Positions 10,001-16,585 of a DNA stretch of 39,139 nucleotides are shown piece by piece (within the stretch, counting starts at the first letter, position 1; the number at the start of each line of letters is the position of its first letter). Source of the stretch: Candidatus Palauibacter denitrificans. GTDB lineage: Bacteria > Gemmatimonadota > Gemmatimonadetes > Palauibacterales > Palauibacteraceae. Position numbers and translations under genes: made by a program. The notes beneath the pieces were generated by a model that ran no database searches, had not been told where the DNA came from, and saw only the letters and a program-made list of their open reading frames with translations. The stretch covers positions 1 to 39,139 of the forward strand of contig VXMQ01000136.1 in NCBI GenBank assembly GCA_009841015.1, given 5' to 3'.

Positions 10001-13000
10001 CGCCCCGCAGCACGTCGGCCAGCGCGAGGCCGGAACGCCGAAAGAGGCCCACCTCCGTGAGACCGTGCGAATAGCGGCCGGCCATCCCCGTCGCGAACTC
10101 GTCGAGATCCCGCGGCAGCTGCTCCGGCAGCGGATCGTCCGGCCCCACGAGGATGCGGAACCCGTCGGCCGTCTCCTCCGCCACGCCGGACCAGGCGAGC
10201 ATCTCGAACATGCGGCGGAAGAGGCGCCCGTGTTCCGGGAGGACGTCCAACTCCCGCCGGAGTCGCTCCGGGTCCACCGTCTCCCCCACCGTTCTCCGCC
10301 AGCCCAGTTCCTCGAGGGTCGCGAGAGCCCGGGCGTGCGACCAGCGCTCGAGGTCCGCCAGGAGGGCGTTGCGGTCGTCCGGGTCGACGCCCGCGTCCGT
10401 CAGGTAGCCGGCGAACAACTGCGCGCCCCCCGCGACGGCGGCGGGGCTCGGGAAGAAGTCCGCGGGAGCGATACCCAACGGAAGTTCGCGCTCGCGCCAT
10501 ACGATCTCGTACAGCAGGTCCTTGATCCCCTCGACCGCGGAGAGGAGCGCCTGCCGCGTGGCCCGCTTCACCTTGTAGCCGCTCAGCCGACCGAGCGGCG
10601 CGCCCTGCGGATCGTAGATGCGCAGTTCGCCGCTCAGGACCTCCGCGGGCTCGCTTCCTTCTGCCTCCGCCTCACGCGAAGCGTCGCTCAGGCGTACGTG
10701 GCACACCACCCGGTCGGGCAGCGGCCCGGCCAGCCAGAGCCGCTCCCAGCCGAACGGGAGATACGTGGCGCCGCCCTCCGTTCCCGCCACGTTGCGGGCC
10801 ACGCCCACGGCCTGGAAGCAGCCGTCCAGCACGAGCGGATGCACGTCCAGCCCGTGTCCGGCCATGGCCTCCGGCAGCGACACCTCGGCCACCGCCTCCC
10901 CCGGGCCGGACCAGGCCCTCCCCAGCGTGCGGAAGGACGGACCGAGATCCACCCCCGTGCTCGCGCGGTGGCGGTAGTACTCCGCCGGGTCCACGGGCGA
11001 GAGATCGGCTCTCAGACTCTCGAGGTCGACGGGGCCGCCGTCTTCGGGGTCGGGAACGCCGACCGCCAGTCGGCCCTCCACGTGCACCGTCCACACGCCC
11101 TCGGTTCCCCGGCTGAAGATCTGGACGCCGCGCGGCTCCGCCGGGTCCGGAGCGTCGAGCACGACCTGCAGCGTCCGCCCCGCCGCATCGGCGTCGTCCC
11201 CGTCCTCATCGAAGACGAGCGGGTTGTGCAACTGCATCTCCTCCACGACGACGGGACCACCTTCCTCAAGACGAGACGCCGCGACAGCCATGGCCCCGTA
11301 CAGGGCGCCGGGCGCCACGACGCGGCCGAAGACGCGGTGATCGTCCATCCAGCCCGGGTCCGCGGGGAACACGTCCGTCTCGAAGGCGATCTCGCCGCGG
11401 GCGGACTCGTGGCGCGCGCCCAGCAGCGGGTGGCCCGCGCTTCCACGACGGCGTTTCGGCGGCGCGAGCCAGTGGCGGACGCGCTGGAACGGGTAGCTGG
11501 GGAGCGAGATCCGTCGTCGCGTCTCGCCGGCGAAGAGCCCGGCGAAGCGAATCGGAAGGCCCGCCTCGTACGCCGCGGCAACCGCGTCCGTGAAGCCCTC
11601 CGCGTCTTCGGGATCGGGCGCATCGGCCGGCGGCGCCGTGAGGCTCGACAGGACCGCCGGAGCCGGCGCCTGCGGCGACTCGGGCCAGGCGGAGGCCACC
11701 ATCGGGGCCAGGAGCGAGCGGGGACCGATCTCCAGCACGAGGTCGACGCCGAGATCCGCCAGCGTCCGCCCGCCCTGGGCGAAGGCCACCGGCTCGCGCG
11801 CGTGTCGCCGCCAGTAGGCTCCGTCCAGCGCCTGCCCGGCTTCCACCGCCCGGCCCGTGAGGTTGCTGACGACGGTGAGGGACGGGGCTTCGATCGCGGC
11901 CCCATCGAGCGACGCAGCGAGTTCGTCCAGGATGGGATCGACCAGGGCGCTGTGGAACGCCCGCTTCGTGTTCAGCCGCCGGACCCGGACGCCGTCCCCC
12001 TCGAACCGCTTCGAGATGGCTTCGATGTCCGCGACCGGCCCGCTCACGACCTGGTGACTTCCGTTGTAGCCCGAGATGCTCAGCCCGACCCCGGACGCCG
12101 CCGCGTTCACGGCCTCGACCGCCCACGCCACCTGCTCCGGCGGCGCGAACACCGCCGCCATGCCGCCTTCCTCCATGCGCGACATCAGCGCCCCGCGCGC
12201 CGCGGCGAAACGCATCCCGTCCTCGAGCGAGAACACGCCCGCCGCCTGCGACGCCGCGAGTTCGCCGATGCTGTGCCCGATGACCACGTCGGGACGGACG
12301 CCGAGACTCTCCCACAGCGCCGTCAGCGCGCACTCCAGCGCGTAGAGCGCCGGCTGCTCCCACGCCGTGTCCCCCAGATCCCCGGTCCCGCCGGGTCGGC
12401 CGAACATGACGTCGAGCAGCGAGGCGCCCATCTCCTCGCTGAAGACGGCCTCGCAGCGGTCGAGCACGGCCCGTGCCACCGGCTCGCTCACGTAGAGCGC
12501 TTCTCCCATGCCGGCCCACTGACTCCCCTGCCCCGTGTAGGCGAAGGCCACGCGGGACGGAGCCGCCGCCGCGTTCCCGGCCTGTCCGTCTTCGCCCGCC
12601 TCGGCCAGCGCGAGGAGTCGATCCTTCAGCGACGCCGCGTCGCGGAAGACGACGCCCGCGCGGTGGTCGAAGTGAGTCCGTCCCACGCCCGCCGTCCATG
12701 CCATGTCCGAGAGGAGCGGGCCCGAGGCGAGGTCCCCGGCGGAGGACTCCCCGCCGTGCTCGTCCAGCCACGACGCGTAGCGTTCGACGAGGTCGCGGAG
12801 CGCGCCCGCCGATTTGCCCGACAGCGGGAGGAGGCGCGTCGCGCGCGGGCCGACTCCGGCCGGAACCGGCACGTCCGCCACCGTCGCCGACATGGACACG
12901 GCCACCGGCAGTCCGGCACCCGCGACCCAGCCTCCATCGGCCAAGGCGTCGTCCGGGGCGTCGCCCGGGGCCTTGTCCGGCGCGCGGTATTCCTCCATCA

Positions 13001-14303
13001 CCAGATGGGCGTTCGTCCCCGAAATACCGAACGAGTTGACTCCCGCGCGTCGCGGCCCTTCCGAGCGGCTCGGCCACTCCATCATCGACGACGTCACCCG
13101 CAGCGGGAGACGATCCCAGTCGAGGCTCGGGTTCGGATCGTGGAAATGAAGGTGCTTCGGAATCACGCCGCGGTGCAGGACCAGCGCCGCCTTGATCACG
13201 CCCGCCACCCCGGCGGCCGATTCGAGGTGCCCGATGTTCGTCTTCACCGAGCCCATGAGAAGCGGGTTGTCGGCGTCCCGGCCCTGTCCGTAGACCGCGA
13301 CCACCGCGTTGGCCTCGATCGGGTCGCCCACCGTGGTTCCCGTCCCGTGGGCCTCCAGGTAGTCGACCTCGAGGGGAGAGACGCCCGCATCCGCCAGCGC
13401 CGTCCGCATCACCTCTTCCAGCGCCGGCGTGTGCGGCACCGTCAGCCCCGTGCTCGCCCCGCCGTGGTTCACGGCCGAGCCGCGAATCACGGCCCAGATC
13501 CGGTCGCCGTCCGCTGCCGCCTCGCTCAGCCGCTTGAGGACGACGACCCCGCAGCCCTCGCCCCGCACGTATCCGTTCGCCGACGCGTCGAAGGTCTTAC
13601 ACTGCCCGTCCGGCGACAGCATCATCGCGTCCGCGCGGAGTTCGTAGATGCGGCCGTTGAGGATCGCCTGCACGCCCCCCGCGATGGCCAAATCCGCCCT
13701 GCCCTGCTGCAGGTCCGCCACCGCGTCGTGCACCGAAACCATGGAGGACGCGCACGCGGCATCCACCGCCTTCGCCGGCCCCCGAAGCCCGAGCACGAAG
13801 GAGACCCGGCCGCTCGTGCCGTTCAGGTTCGTGCCGCTGAGCGCGTAGAGACAGCTCGCGGGCTCGGCCGGCTTGCTGGAGTCCACGACGAGCATCCGGT
13901 ACTCGTCGTTGCTGATCCCCGTGTAGACGCCCGTGAGCGTCTCCCTCAGTCCGTCGGGGTCGATTCCGGCGTCCTCGAGCGCCTCCCAGGTCGTCTCCAG
14001 CATCATGCGCTGCTGCGGGTCGAGCAGTTCCGCCTCGACCGGCGAGATCCTGAAGAACGCGTCGTCGAACAGGTCGATGTCGTCCACGAAGGCGCCGAAG
14101 CGGCAGCCATCGCTCAGGACCGCGTGGTCCCCGAAGATCTGGCCCCAGCGCCCCACGCCGGAACCCGGGACCCCTTCCTGGACGGAGTTTCCGCCCTCCT
14201 CGAGCAACCGCCAGAAAGCCGGAATGCCCGACGCGCCGGGGAAACGGCACGCCATCCCGATGATCGCGACCGGCTCGGCCCGCCGCCCGTTTCGATCTGC
14301 CAT
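4005..14303 (-). CDS. modular type I PKS: KS-AT-DH-cMT-psiKR-ER-KR-ACP-KS-AT(inactive)
   Basis: A 3,432-residue PKS. Module 1: KS (10-437; Cys184, His319, His359), AT (584-880; GHSIG Ser678, AFHS His784, a malonyl-CoA pattern), DH (957-1245; HxxxGxxxxP from His989, Asp1160, Gln1164), C-methyltransferase (1420-1665; EVGAGTG at 1488), pseudo-KR (1672-1860), ER (1877-2186; AGAGGVG), KR (2199-2375; TGGLGGIG) and ACP (2478-2550; Ser2509). Predicted extension: malonyl, alpha-methylated and fully reduced. Module 2 has an intact-looking KS (2585-3003; Cys2749, His2884, His2924) and a defective AT, then the protein ends after the post-AT linker with no carrier domain. There is no loading domain. ATG at 14303 is chosen because AAGGGGA precedes it; the upstream ATG at 14381 lies within direct repeats. 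The stop overlaps the permease start. Whether module 1 works iteratively cannot be read from sequence. Confidence 0.95.
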   Translation of the reverse strand: MADRNGRRAEPVAIIGMACRFPGASGIPAFWRLLEEGGNSVQEGVPGSGVGRWGQIFGDHAVLSDGCRFGAFVDDIDLFDDAFFRISPVEAELLDPQQRMMLETTWEALEDAGIDPDGLRETLTGVYTGISNDEYRMLVVDSSKPAEPASCLYALSGTNLNGTSGRVSFVLGLRGPAKAVDAACASSMVSVHDAVADLQQGRADLAIAGGVQAILNGRIYELRADAMMLSPDGQCKTFDASANGYVRGEGCGVVVLKRLSEAAADGDRIWAVIRGSAVNHGGASTGLTVPHTPALEEVMRTALADAGVSPLEVDYLEAHGTGTTVGDPIEANAVVAVYGQGRDADNPLLMGSVKTNIGHLESAAGVAGVIKAALVLHRGVIPKHLHFHDPNPSLDWDRLPLRVTSSMMEWPSRSEGPRRAGVNSFGISGTNAHLVMEEYRAPDKAPGDAPDDALADGGWVAGAGLPVAVSMSATVADVPVPAGVGPRATRLLPLSGKSAGALRDLVERYASWLDEHGGESSAGDLASGPLLSDMAWTAGVGRTHFDHRAGVVFRDAASLKDRLLALAEAGEDGQAGNAAAAPSRVAFAYTGQGSQWAGMGEALYVSEPVARAVLDRCEAVFSEEMGASLLDVMFGRPGGTGDLGDTAWEQPALYALECALTALWESLGVRPDVVIGHSIGELAASQAAGVFSLEDGMRFAAARGALMSRMEEGGMAAVFAPPEQVAWAVEAVNAAASGVGLSISGYNGSHQVVSGPVADIEAISKRFEGDGVRVRRLNTKRAFHSALVDPILDELAASLDGAAIEAPSLTVVSNLTGRAVEAGQALDGAYWRRHAREPVAFAQGGRTLADLGVDLVLEIGPRSLLAPMVASAWPESPQAPAPAVLSSLTAPPADAPDPEDAEGFTDAVAAAYEAGLPIRFAGLFAGETRRRISLPSYPFQRVRHWLAPPKRRRGSAGHPLLGARHESARGEIAFETDVFPADPGWMDDHRVFGRVVAPGALYGAMAVAASRLEEGGPVVVEEMQLHNPLVFDEDGDDADAAGRTLQVVLDAPDPAEPRGVQIFSRGTEGVWTVHVEGRLAVGVPDPEDGGPVDLESLRADLSPVDPAEYYRHRASTGVDLGPSFRTLGRAWSGPGEAVAEVSLPEAMAGHGLDVHPLVLDGCFQAVGVARNVAGTEGGATYLPFGWERLWLAGPLPDRVVCHVRLSDASREAEAEGSEPAEVLSGELRIYDPQGAPLGRLSGYKVKRATRQALLSAVEGIKDLLYEIVWRERELPLGIAPADFFPSPAAVAGGAQLFAGYLTDAGVDPDDRNALLADLERWSHARALATLEELGWRRTVGETVDPERLRRELDVLPEHGRLFRRMFEMLAWSGVAEETADGFRILVGPDDPLPEQLPRDLDEFATGMAGRYSHGLTEVGLFRRSGLALADVLRGGEDPLTLLFSSGEPTAADLYLKAPVARAANEMLAEAVRALVAALPDGRRLRVIEVGAGTGSATASVLPELPEGRFEYVYTDISAGFFAEAEARFGDGGGCMEYRPLDIEKDPIAQGFDAHGYDLMIASNVLHATRYLEETLGHCRDLMAPSGQLVALENLTGLGWMDLTFGQLDGWWRFADDYRPHHALADPGVWRQALGDAGFEAVEVLGVDESDPDMKLDKGVIVAQGPAKVMEPAGAWVLAADEGGVAERLATELRSRNQTVVLANGKGTSDREAWRSLIESLPEEVPFHGAVHLAALDGHGERATTDELAADVEGAVASGLALVQGVGDSDLTPEKGVWFITRGAQILERERGGELAGAAVWGFGKGVAREAAHLQTRMLDLDPGSMAPEPDLVNELLYPDPENHIAYRRGSRRVARLVRMDSGAERLDFPEETEWVLAPDPGGVFDRPHVQTLPARPLEPHEVRVAVEASGLNFWDVFRSLGFIEEGLLGREMSGRILETGSDVSSVSVGDHIVGLGFGAFAPQMITHEELVAPAPPDFSVSGLATVPSAFVSAALSFELSGLEAGERVLVHAGAGGVGLAAIQLVQAAGAEVFATASAPKQAYLRSLGVEHVFDSRTTDFGDEILEATGGEGVDVVLNSLTSEGFIDASLACLRQGGRFVEMARRDILTEEEMAAVRPDVGYWILELDVVKKTDPAWAGRILRDLMARVAAGELEPIIHSRWPLAEAGAALSFMRSARHLGKIVVTTPPLVRGGLRGDRSYLVTGGLGGIGIAVADWLAERGAGAIVLNGRRDPDPEAEEAIRALRQRGATVEVELADMTDQGAIDGMLERIERDLPPLGGVIHSVGVLSDGALPNQSWERFERVLWPKILGAWHLHRATLDRDLDFFTLFSSRVGVMGNPGQTNHASANAFLDQLAGHRRALGLPGQAIAWGAWSDIGEAAEQRDRIDRQRSALGGRWFTPQQGMRAFDRLVRQDATTSVVMSMDWDVFEEAVEDPPPMLEDLLSAASEARAGDDASSEDVLTRLRGTLAAEHEDLLVSFVQGEVQAVLRLSSAPAPTVGFFDLGMDSLMAVELRNRLNRAFSGTYTAPNTLVFDYPNIAELAAHLAEEVEEGGAAPAPAPEPAREATVQPSERDPDDVAVDDGVAIVGMACRFPGAPDLAAFWRQLEAGTDAVTDGRRDTGPWNGVAGDPASEDHYSRRGAFLEDIDKFDARFFGITPIEARMMDPRQRLLLETTWHALEDAGLDSARLKGTNTGVYAGVTTGDYRDLAAAMGHGHGYLGTTMSVTAGRISFALGLTGPAVPVDLACASSLAAVHQAAAAVRHGEVEMALVGGVNAILWPETTTFMKEVDMLSASGLCHTFDAAADGFVRGEGCGVVVLKRLVDAKADGDRIWGVIRGSAVNQNGTSAGLTVPNGPAQERVIEQALARAGVPPASVDYLEAHGAGSDLGDPIEVQAAAAVYGRGRDEERPLLIGSVKTNIGHLECAAGIASLIKAVLAMNEGRIPKQLHFHNPNPHLAWEDLPVRVTDEAVAWPPNGDRPPRAGVSSFGISGTNAHVVVEGNGGPARASLLNGARMPAGPAVTVPAAVPESAGASPPDGGAAAPRETRLLPLSAKSPRALRELARLYLAWLEGHGGAAPEEDGAGDPVLADMAWTAGVGRTHLVHRAGLPFRDMQSLRDELGALSERAVDDDWRRDAGPGTAPKVAFVFAGEAGARDGSSEALYDREPVVRAVLDRCDAVLREARDGASLIDVMFRRDGAHGTLRDPEWAQPAAYALGCALSALWASVGVRPGAVAGHDVGELAAGWAAGVFGLEDGLRLAAARGTAMARPKQRLAAAVPDGEAGESPHDPLDDLEEAARGMELSAPSVALVSQVTGRRMDPAGAPEGAYWREQARTHGDPDRTSRALADLGVDLVVDIGTASPAGPTTLRDWPDAEERVEQPFAAAVARAYEAGLPVSFAGLFAGETRRRIALPGYPFQRRRHWIETRT
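4149..4874 (-). other. PKS domain: AT2, degenerate and internally deleted
   Basis: Residues 3144-3385, clearly paralogous to AT1. The GQGSQ motif reads AGEAGA, GHSIG reads GHDVG with Asp3241 (bases 4581-4583) replacing the acyl-accepting Ser, and the AFHS segment is gone. From GHxxG to the VSxxTGR segment is about 69 residues against about 130 in AT1, so roughly 60 are missing, with the join near bases 4434-4496. The post-AT linker LPGYPFQRRRHW survives and the protein ends five residues later. It cannot act as a normal acyltransferase. Confidence 0.9.
5295..6551 (-). other. PKS domain: KS2
   Basis: Residues 2585-3003. Cys2749 lies in DLACASS. EAHGAGS supplies His2884 (the usual EAHGTGT has two changes) and KTNIGHLE supplies His2924. 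All three catalytic residues remain, so it may still condense or transfer chains despite the failed AT after it. Confidence 0.93.
6654..6872 (-). other. PKS domain: ACP
   Basis: Residues 2478-2550. FFDLGMDSLMAVEL contains the phosphopantetheine Ser2509. It is the only carrier domain on the protein. An Ala/Pro/Glu-rich linker (2551-2584) joins it to KS2. Confidence 0.93.
7179..8675 (-). other. PKS domains: ER and KR
   Basis: ER (7746-8675, residues 1877-2186) has the NADPH motif HAGAGGVG at 2011. KR (7179-7709, residues 2199-2375) has TGGLGGIG at 2204, Lys2309, Ser2333 and Asn2350. The catalytic Tyr position holds His2346 (bases 7266-7268). An LxD motif (LSD, near 2289) suggests B-type stereochemistry if the KR is active. 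Confidence 0.88.
9309..10046 (-). other. PKS domain: C-methyltransferase
   Basis: Residues 1420-1665, with the SAM motif EVGAGTG at 1488-1494 and the class I features YTDIS and ASNVLHAT downstream. It sits between DH and ER, the usual place for an alpha-carbon methyltransferase, which fits a malonyl AT plus methyl branch. Confidence 0.9.
10569..11435 (-). other. PKS domain: DH
   Basis: Residues 957-1245, double hot-dog dehydratase. HPLLG opens the domain; HRVFGRVVAP (989-998) matches HxxxGxxxxP, and DGCFQ (1160-1164) supplies the second catalytic Asp. Both catalytic residues are present. Confidence 0.9.
11664..12554 (-). other. PKS domain: AT1, predicted malonyl-CoA specific
   Basis: Residues 584-880. 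It carries GQGSQ (591-595), GHSIG with Ser678, and RAFHS with His784. The AFHS pattern and GHSIG are those usually seen in malonyl-selective ATs, against YASH and GHSQG in methylmalonyl ones. The linker LPSYPFQRVRHW follows. Confidence 0.88.
12993..14276 (-). other. PKS domain: KS1
   Basis: First ketosynthase, residues 10-437. The active-site block is DAACASS with Cys184; EAHGTGT supplies His319 and KTNIGHLE His359, so all three catalytic residues are present. Confidence 0.95.
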
Positions 14304-14507
14304 GGTTATGGTCCCCTTGCCGGCCGGCTTCCCCGAACCGGACATTTGTTCGGCCGCAGTGTCACGCGAAGGCAGTGTCACCCGAATACAGTGTCACCCG
14401 GTCACCCGAAATATGACGTGAAATACCACGCGGTTGTAGTCCGGCCAAACCGGTCCGGCTCCGTCCCGGTCGATTCCGGCCCGGTACGAGGAAACAGGAG
14501 GAGAACC
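14304..14507. other. divergent intergenic region, PKS / creatininase-like gene
   Basis: This 204-base gap separates two divergently read genes. It contains the PKS ribosome binding site (AAGGGGA read leftward, about 14313-14319), the direct-repeat array at 14357-14410, and the strong AGGAGGA (14497-14503) of the rightward gene. Confidence 0.75.
14357..14410 (+). repeat. three 16-bp direct repeats plus a partial fourth
   Basis: CAGTGTCAC begins at 14357, 14373 and 14389, an exact 16-base period; the units continue as GCGAAG, CCGAAT or CCGGTC, and a partial copy GTCACCCGAA follows at 14401-14410. The array lies 54 bases upstream of the PKS start in the divergent control region, so a regulator binding site array is plausible. 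Sixteen bases is not a whole number of helical turns, so an origin-type iteron role is not favoured. Confidence 0.6.
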
Positions 14508-15428
14508 ATGTCGCACGCCCGTTCGAGGTTGACCGCCCTGATCGCACTGATCGCCCTGGCGGCGATCCCCCTCGCGGTCCCGGCCGGAGCCACGGCCCAA
14601 AACCCGGAGATGACCCCGGAGGAGCGCGCCCGTCTCATGGCGGAATACGAGGCCCGGATCGACGCCGAACTCGTCTCGGAGCGCCCGATCGAGATGTTCG
14701 ACTCGATCTGGATCGAGGAACTCACGTGGATGGAAGTCCGCGACATGATGGCCGACGGCTACGACATCGCGATCATCTCCACGGGCGGGATCGAGCAGAA
14801 CGGACCGTACGTCGCCACGGGCAAGCACAACTACGTGCTGCAGGGGACGTGCGAGACCATCGCCCGGGAGCTGGGCAGGGCGCTCTGCGCGCCGATCGTG
14901 AAGCTCGTTCCCGAGGGAGACATCGACGAACCCTCCGGCCACATGCGCTACCCCGGCACGATCTCGCTGCGCCAGGAGACCTTCGAGGCGGTGCTCGACG
15001 ACGTCGCGTCGAGTCTCCGGGCACATGGCTTCGAGCACATCGTCTTCATCGGCGACAGCGGAGGGAACGTGCGGGGAATGGCCAACGTCGCGGCGCGCCT
15101 CAACGAGCGCTGGGACGACGCCCACGCCCATCACATCCCCGAGTACTACCGGTACGGAGGCGGGGACTTCCTCGAGTCCGAGCTGGGGATCGTGGAGACG
15201 GAGAACGACGGCATCCACGACAGCTTCGGCATCACGAGTCTGATGATGACGGTCGACCCCACCGTGGTCCGCTACGACCAGCGCGTGAAGGCGGGGCTCG
15301 CGAAGATCAACGGCGTCCCGATCTCCCCCAGCGAGAAGACGATCGAGGTCGGCCTCAAGCTTCGGGCCTACCGGACCGCGCTCACCGTCGAGAAGATCCG
15401 CGAATCCATCGCCAGGGCCGGCACGTAG
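14508..15428 (+). CDS. secreted creatininase-family protein with altered metal site
   Basis: A 306-residue protein with an export signal (about residues 1-31: charged start, LTALIALIALAAIPLAVPA, then AQ). The start is fixed by AGGAGGA just upstream. The body follows the creatininase/creatinine amidohydrolase fold: STGGIEQNGPYVATGKHN (91-108) matches the family's metal-binding VGSxEQHGPHLPxxxD, and FIGDSGGN (170-177) matches NGHGGN. Against Pseudomonas creatininase (Glu34, His36, Asp45, His120, Glu122), only Glu96 is kept; the others read Asn98, His107, Ser174 and Gly176, and the later ETS segment reads ITS. Substrate and activity are therefore unknown. It is divergent from the PKS and probably shares its control region; a link to the polyketide is not shown. 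Confidence 0.85.
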   Translation: MSHARSRLTALIALIALAAIPLAVPAGATAQNPEMTPEERARLMAEYEARIDAELVSERPIEMFDSIWIEELTWMEVRDMMADGYDIAIISTGGIEQNGPYVATGKHNYVLQGTCETIARELGRALCAPIVKLVPEGDIDEPSGHMRYPGTISLRQETFEAVLDDVASSLRAHGFEHIVFIGDSGGNVRGMANVAARLNERWDDAHAHHIPEYYRYGGGDFLESELGIVETENDGIHDSFGITSLMMTVDPTVVRYDQRVKAGLAKINGVPISPSEKTIEVGLKLRAYRTALTVEKIRESIARAGT

Positions 15429-15443
15429 GCATGCAGCGGACGC

Positions 15444-15472
15444 CGCCCGCGCGGTCCACGGCCGCGCGGGCG
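15444..15472 (+). terminator. perfect 11-bp GC hairpin after the creatininase-like gene
   Basis: CGCCCGCGCGG at 15444-15454 pairs perfectly with CCGCGCGGGCG at 15462-15472 around a 7-base loop, 15 bases after the stop codon. No T-run follows, so it is a terminator-like or transcript-end hairpin rather than a textbook intrinsic terminator. Confidence 0.55.
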
Positions 15473-15511
15473 CGTTGAATCTCCCTGCCCCCCGCGAGGC
15501 GTAACCAACGA

Positions 15512-16585
15512 GTGGCGAGTCCCCAACCGAGTTCCCCCATCCCGGCGCGAAGCAAGCTCATCGTCGGCGCGCTCGCGTTCGGCGGGCTGACCGCGCTGGG
15601 ACTCGCGGCGCTCGTCCGGTGGCGCCCTCCTACGGAACTGGACAGCATCCTCGCCCGCATCACGCCGGGGTTCGCGGTCGCCCTGCTGGCCCTGCTCGCA
15701 CTGGATTTCACGCTGGGCGGCGTCCGCTACCGCCTGCTCCTCGACGGCCGCATCTTCTCGCGAGTCTCGCTCTGGCACTGCATGCGGGCGAACTGGGCGA
15801 ACATGCTGCTGGGGGCGATCACGCCGGCGCAGACGGGCGGCGGCGCCGCGCAACTCTACGTGCTGTGCCGGCGCGGGGCACGGCTGTCCGAAGCGATTCT
15901 CTGCTCGCTGCTGACGTTCGTCGCCACGCTGCTCTTCTTCGCCCTCGGCGGCGTCGCCGCGCTGGCCTTCCTGCCTGGCGAGGCCCTGTCGCGCGGCGTG
16001 CTGATCGCGCTCGTCGTCGCGGTGACGGTCATTGCGATGCTGGCCGGGCTGCTGATTTCGGCCGTCGCGGCCCAGCGGCGTACCGTTCGGCTGCTCCGAC
16101 GCTCGCTCAACGCGGTGTCAACGCGGGGGACGCGGGTCCGGCGCTGGGCGGCCGCGGGCCGACGGCTGCTGAGCCGTGAGATCGAACGGCTGACCTCCGG
16201 GGTCCGGGCCGTCGCGTCGCGCGGCAAGGTGACGCTCGTATGGGTGTGCCTCGCGACCGCTGTCCTCTACCTCAACAAGTACTTCATGGGCTACGTCCTC
16301 GCGGCGGCGCTCCAGGGGCCGGTCGACGTCTCCTTCATCGGACTCCAGCTCCTGCAGCACATCGTCCTCTACTTCTCGCCGACACCGGGCGCTTCGGGCG
16401 TCGCCGAGGCCTCGACCGGGCTGCTGATGAACCGCGTGCTGCTCGTCGAGGTGACGGTGTTGTGGGTCGTGGGCTGGCGGCTGCTCACGACGTTCTTCGG
16501 GACGCTCCTGGGGGCGTTCGTGCTGTTCGGCGAGGCGCGGCGACACGTCGCCGACGTCCGGGCCGACGAGAAGGGGGCGGCCTGA
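15512..16585 (+). CDS. UPF0104 / lysylphosphatidylglycerol-synthase-like membrane protein
   Basis: A 357-residue integral membrane protein with several hydrophobic spans from residue about 15 on. The C-terminal motif PTPGASGVAEAS (about 290-301) is the signature of the LPG-synthase transmembrane / UPF0104 (YbhN-like) family, whose members are lipid flippase-like or of unknown role. There is no soluble aminoacyl-transferase domain, so lysyl-PG synthesis should not be assumed. GTG start at 15512. Its TGA overlaps the start of the phospholipase D-like gene, a common neighbour of YbhN proteins, suggesting a shared role in membrane lipid handling. Confidence 0.82.
   Translation: MASPQPSSPIPARSKLIVGALAFGGLTALGLAALVRWRPPTELDSILARITPGFAVALLALLALDFTLGGVRYRLLLDGRIFSRVSLWHCMRANWANMLLGAITPAQTGGGAAQLYVLCRRGARLSEAILCSLLTFVATLLFFALGGVAALAFLPGEALSRGVLIALVVAVTVIAMLAGLLISAVAAQRRTVRLLRRSLNAVSTRGTRVRRWAAAGRRLLSREIERLTSGVRAVASRGKVTLVWVCLATAVLYLNKYFMGYVLAAALQGPVDVSFIGLQLLQHIVLYFSPTPGASGVAEASTGLLMNRVLLVEVTVLWVVGWRLLTTFFGTLLGAFVLFGEARRHVADVRADEKGAA

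Noticed and set aside
14304..14381. PKS start at ATG 14381 or 14346
   Set aside because: No ribosome binding site, and it would place the 16-bp repeat array partly inside coding sequence; ATG 14303 has AAGGGGA upstream.
4026..15428. A 3,800-codon open frame on the plus strand across the whole PKS, in frame with the creatininase-like gene
   Set aside because: It is the antisense shadow of the high-GC PKS codons, with Arg/Pro/His-rich low-sense translation; only the part from 14508 has a signal peptide, ribosome binding site and family match.
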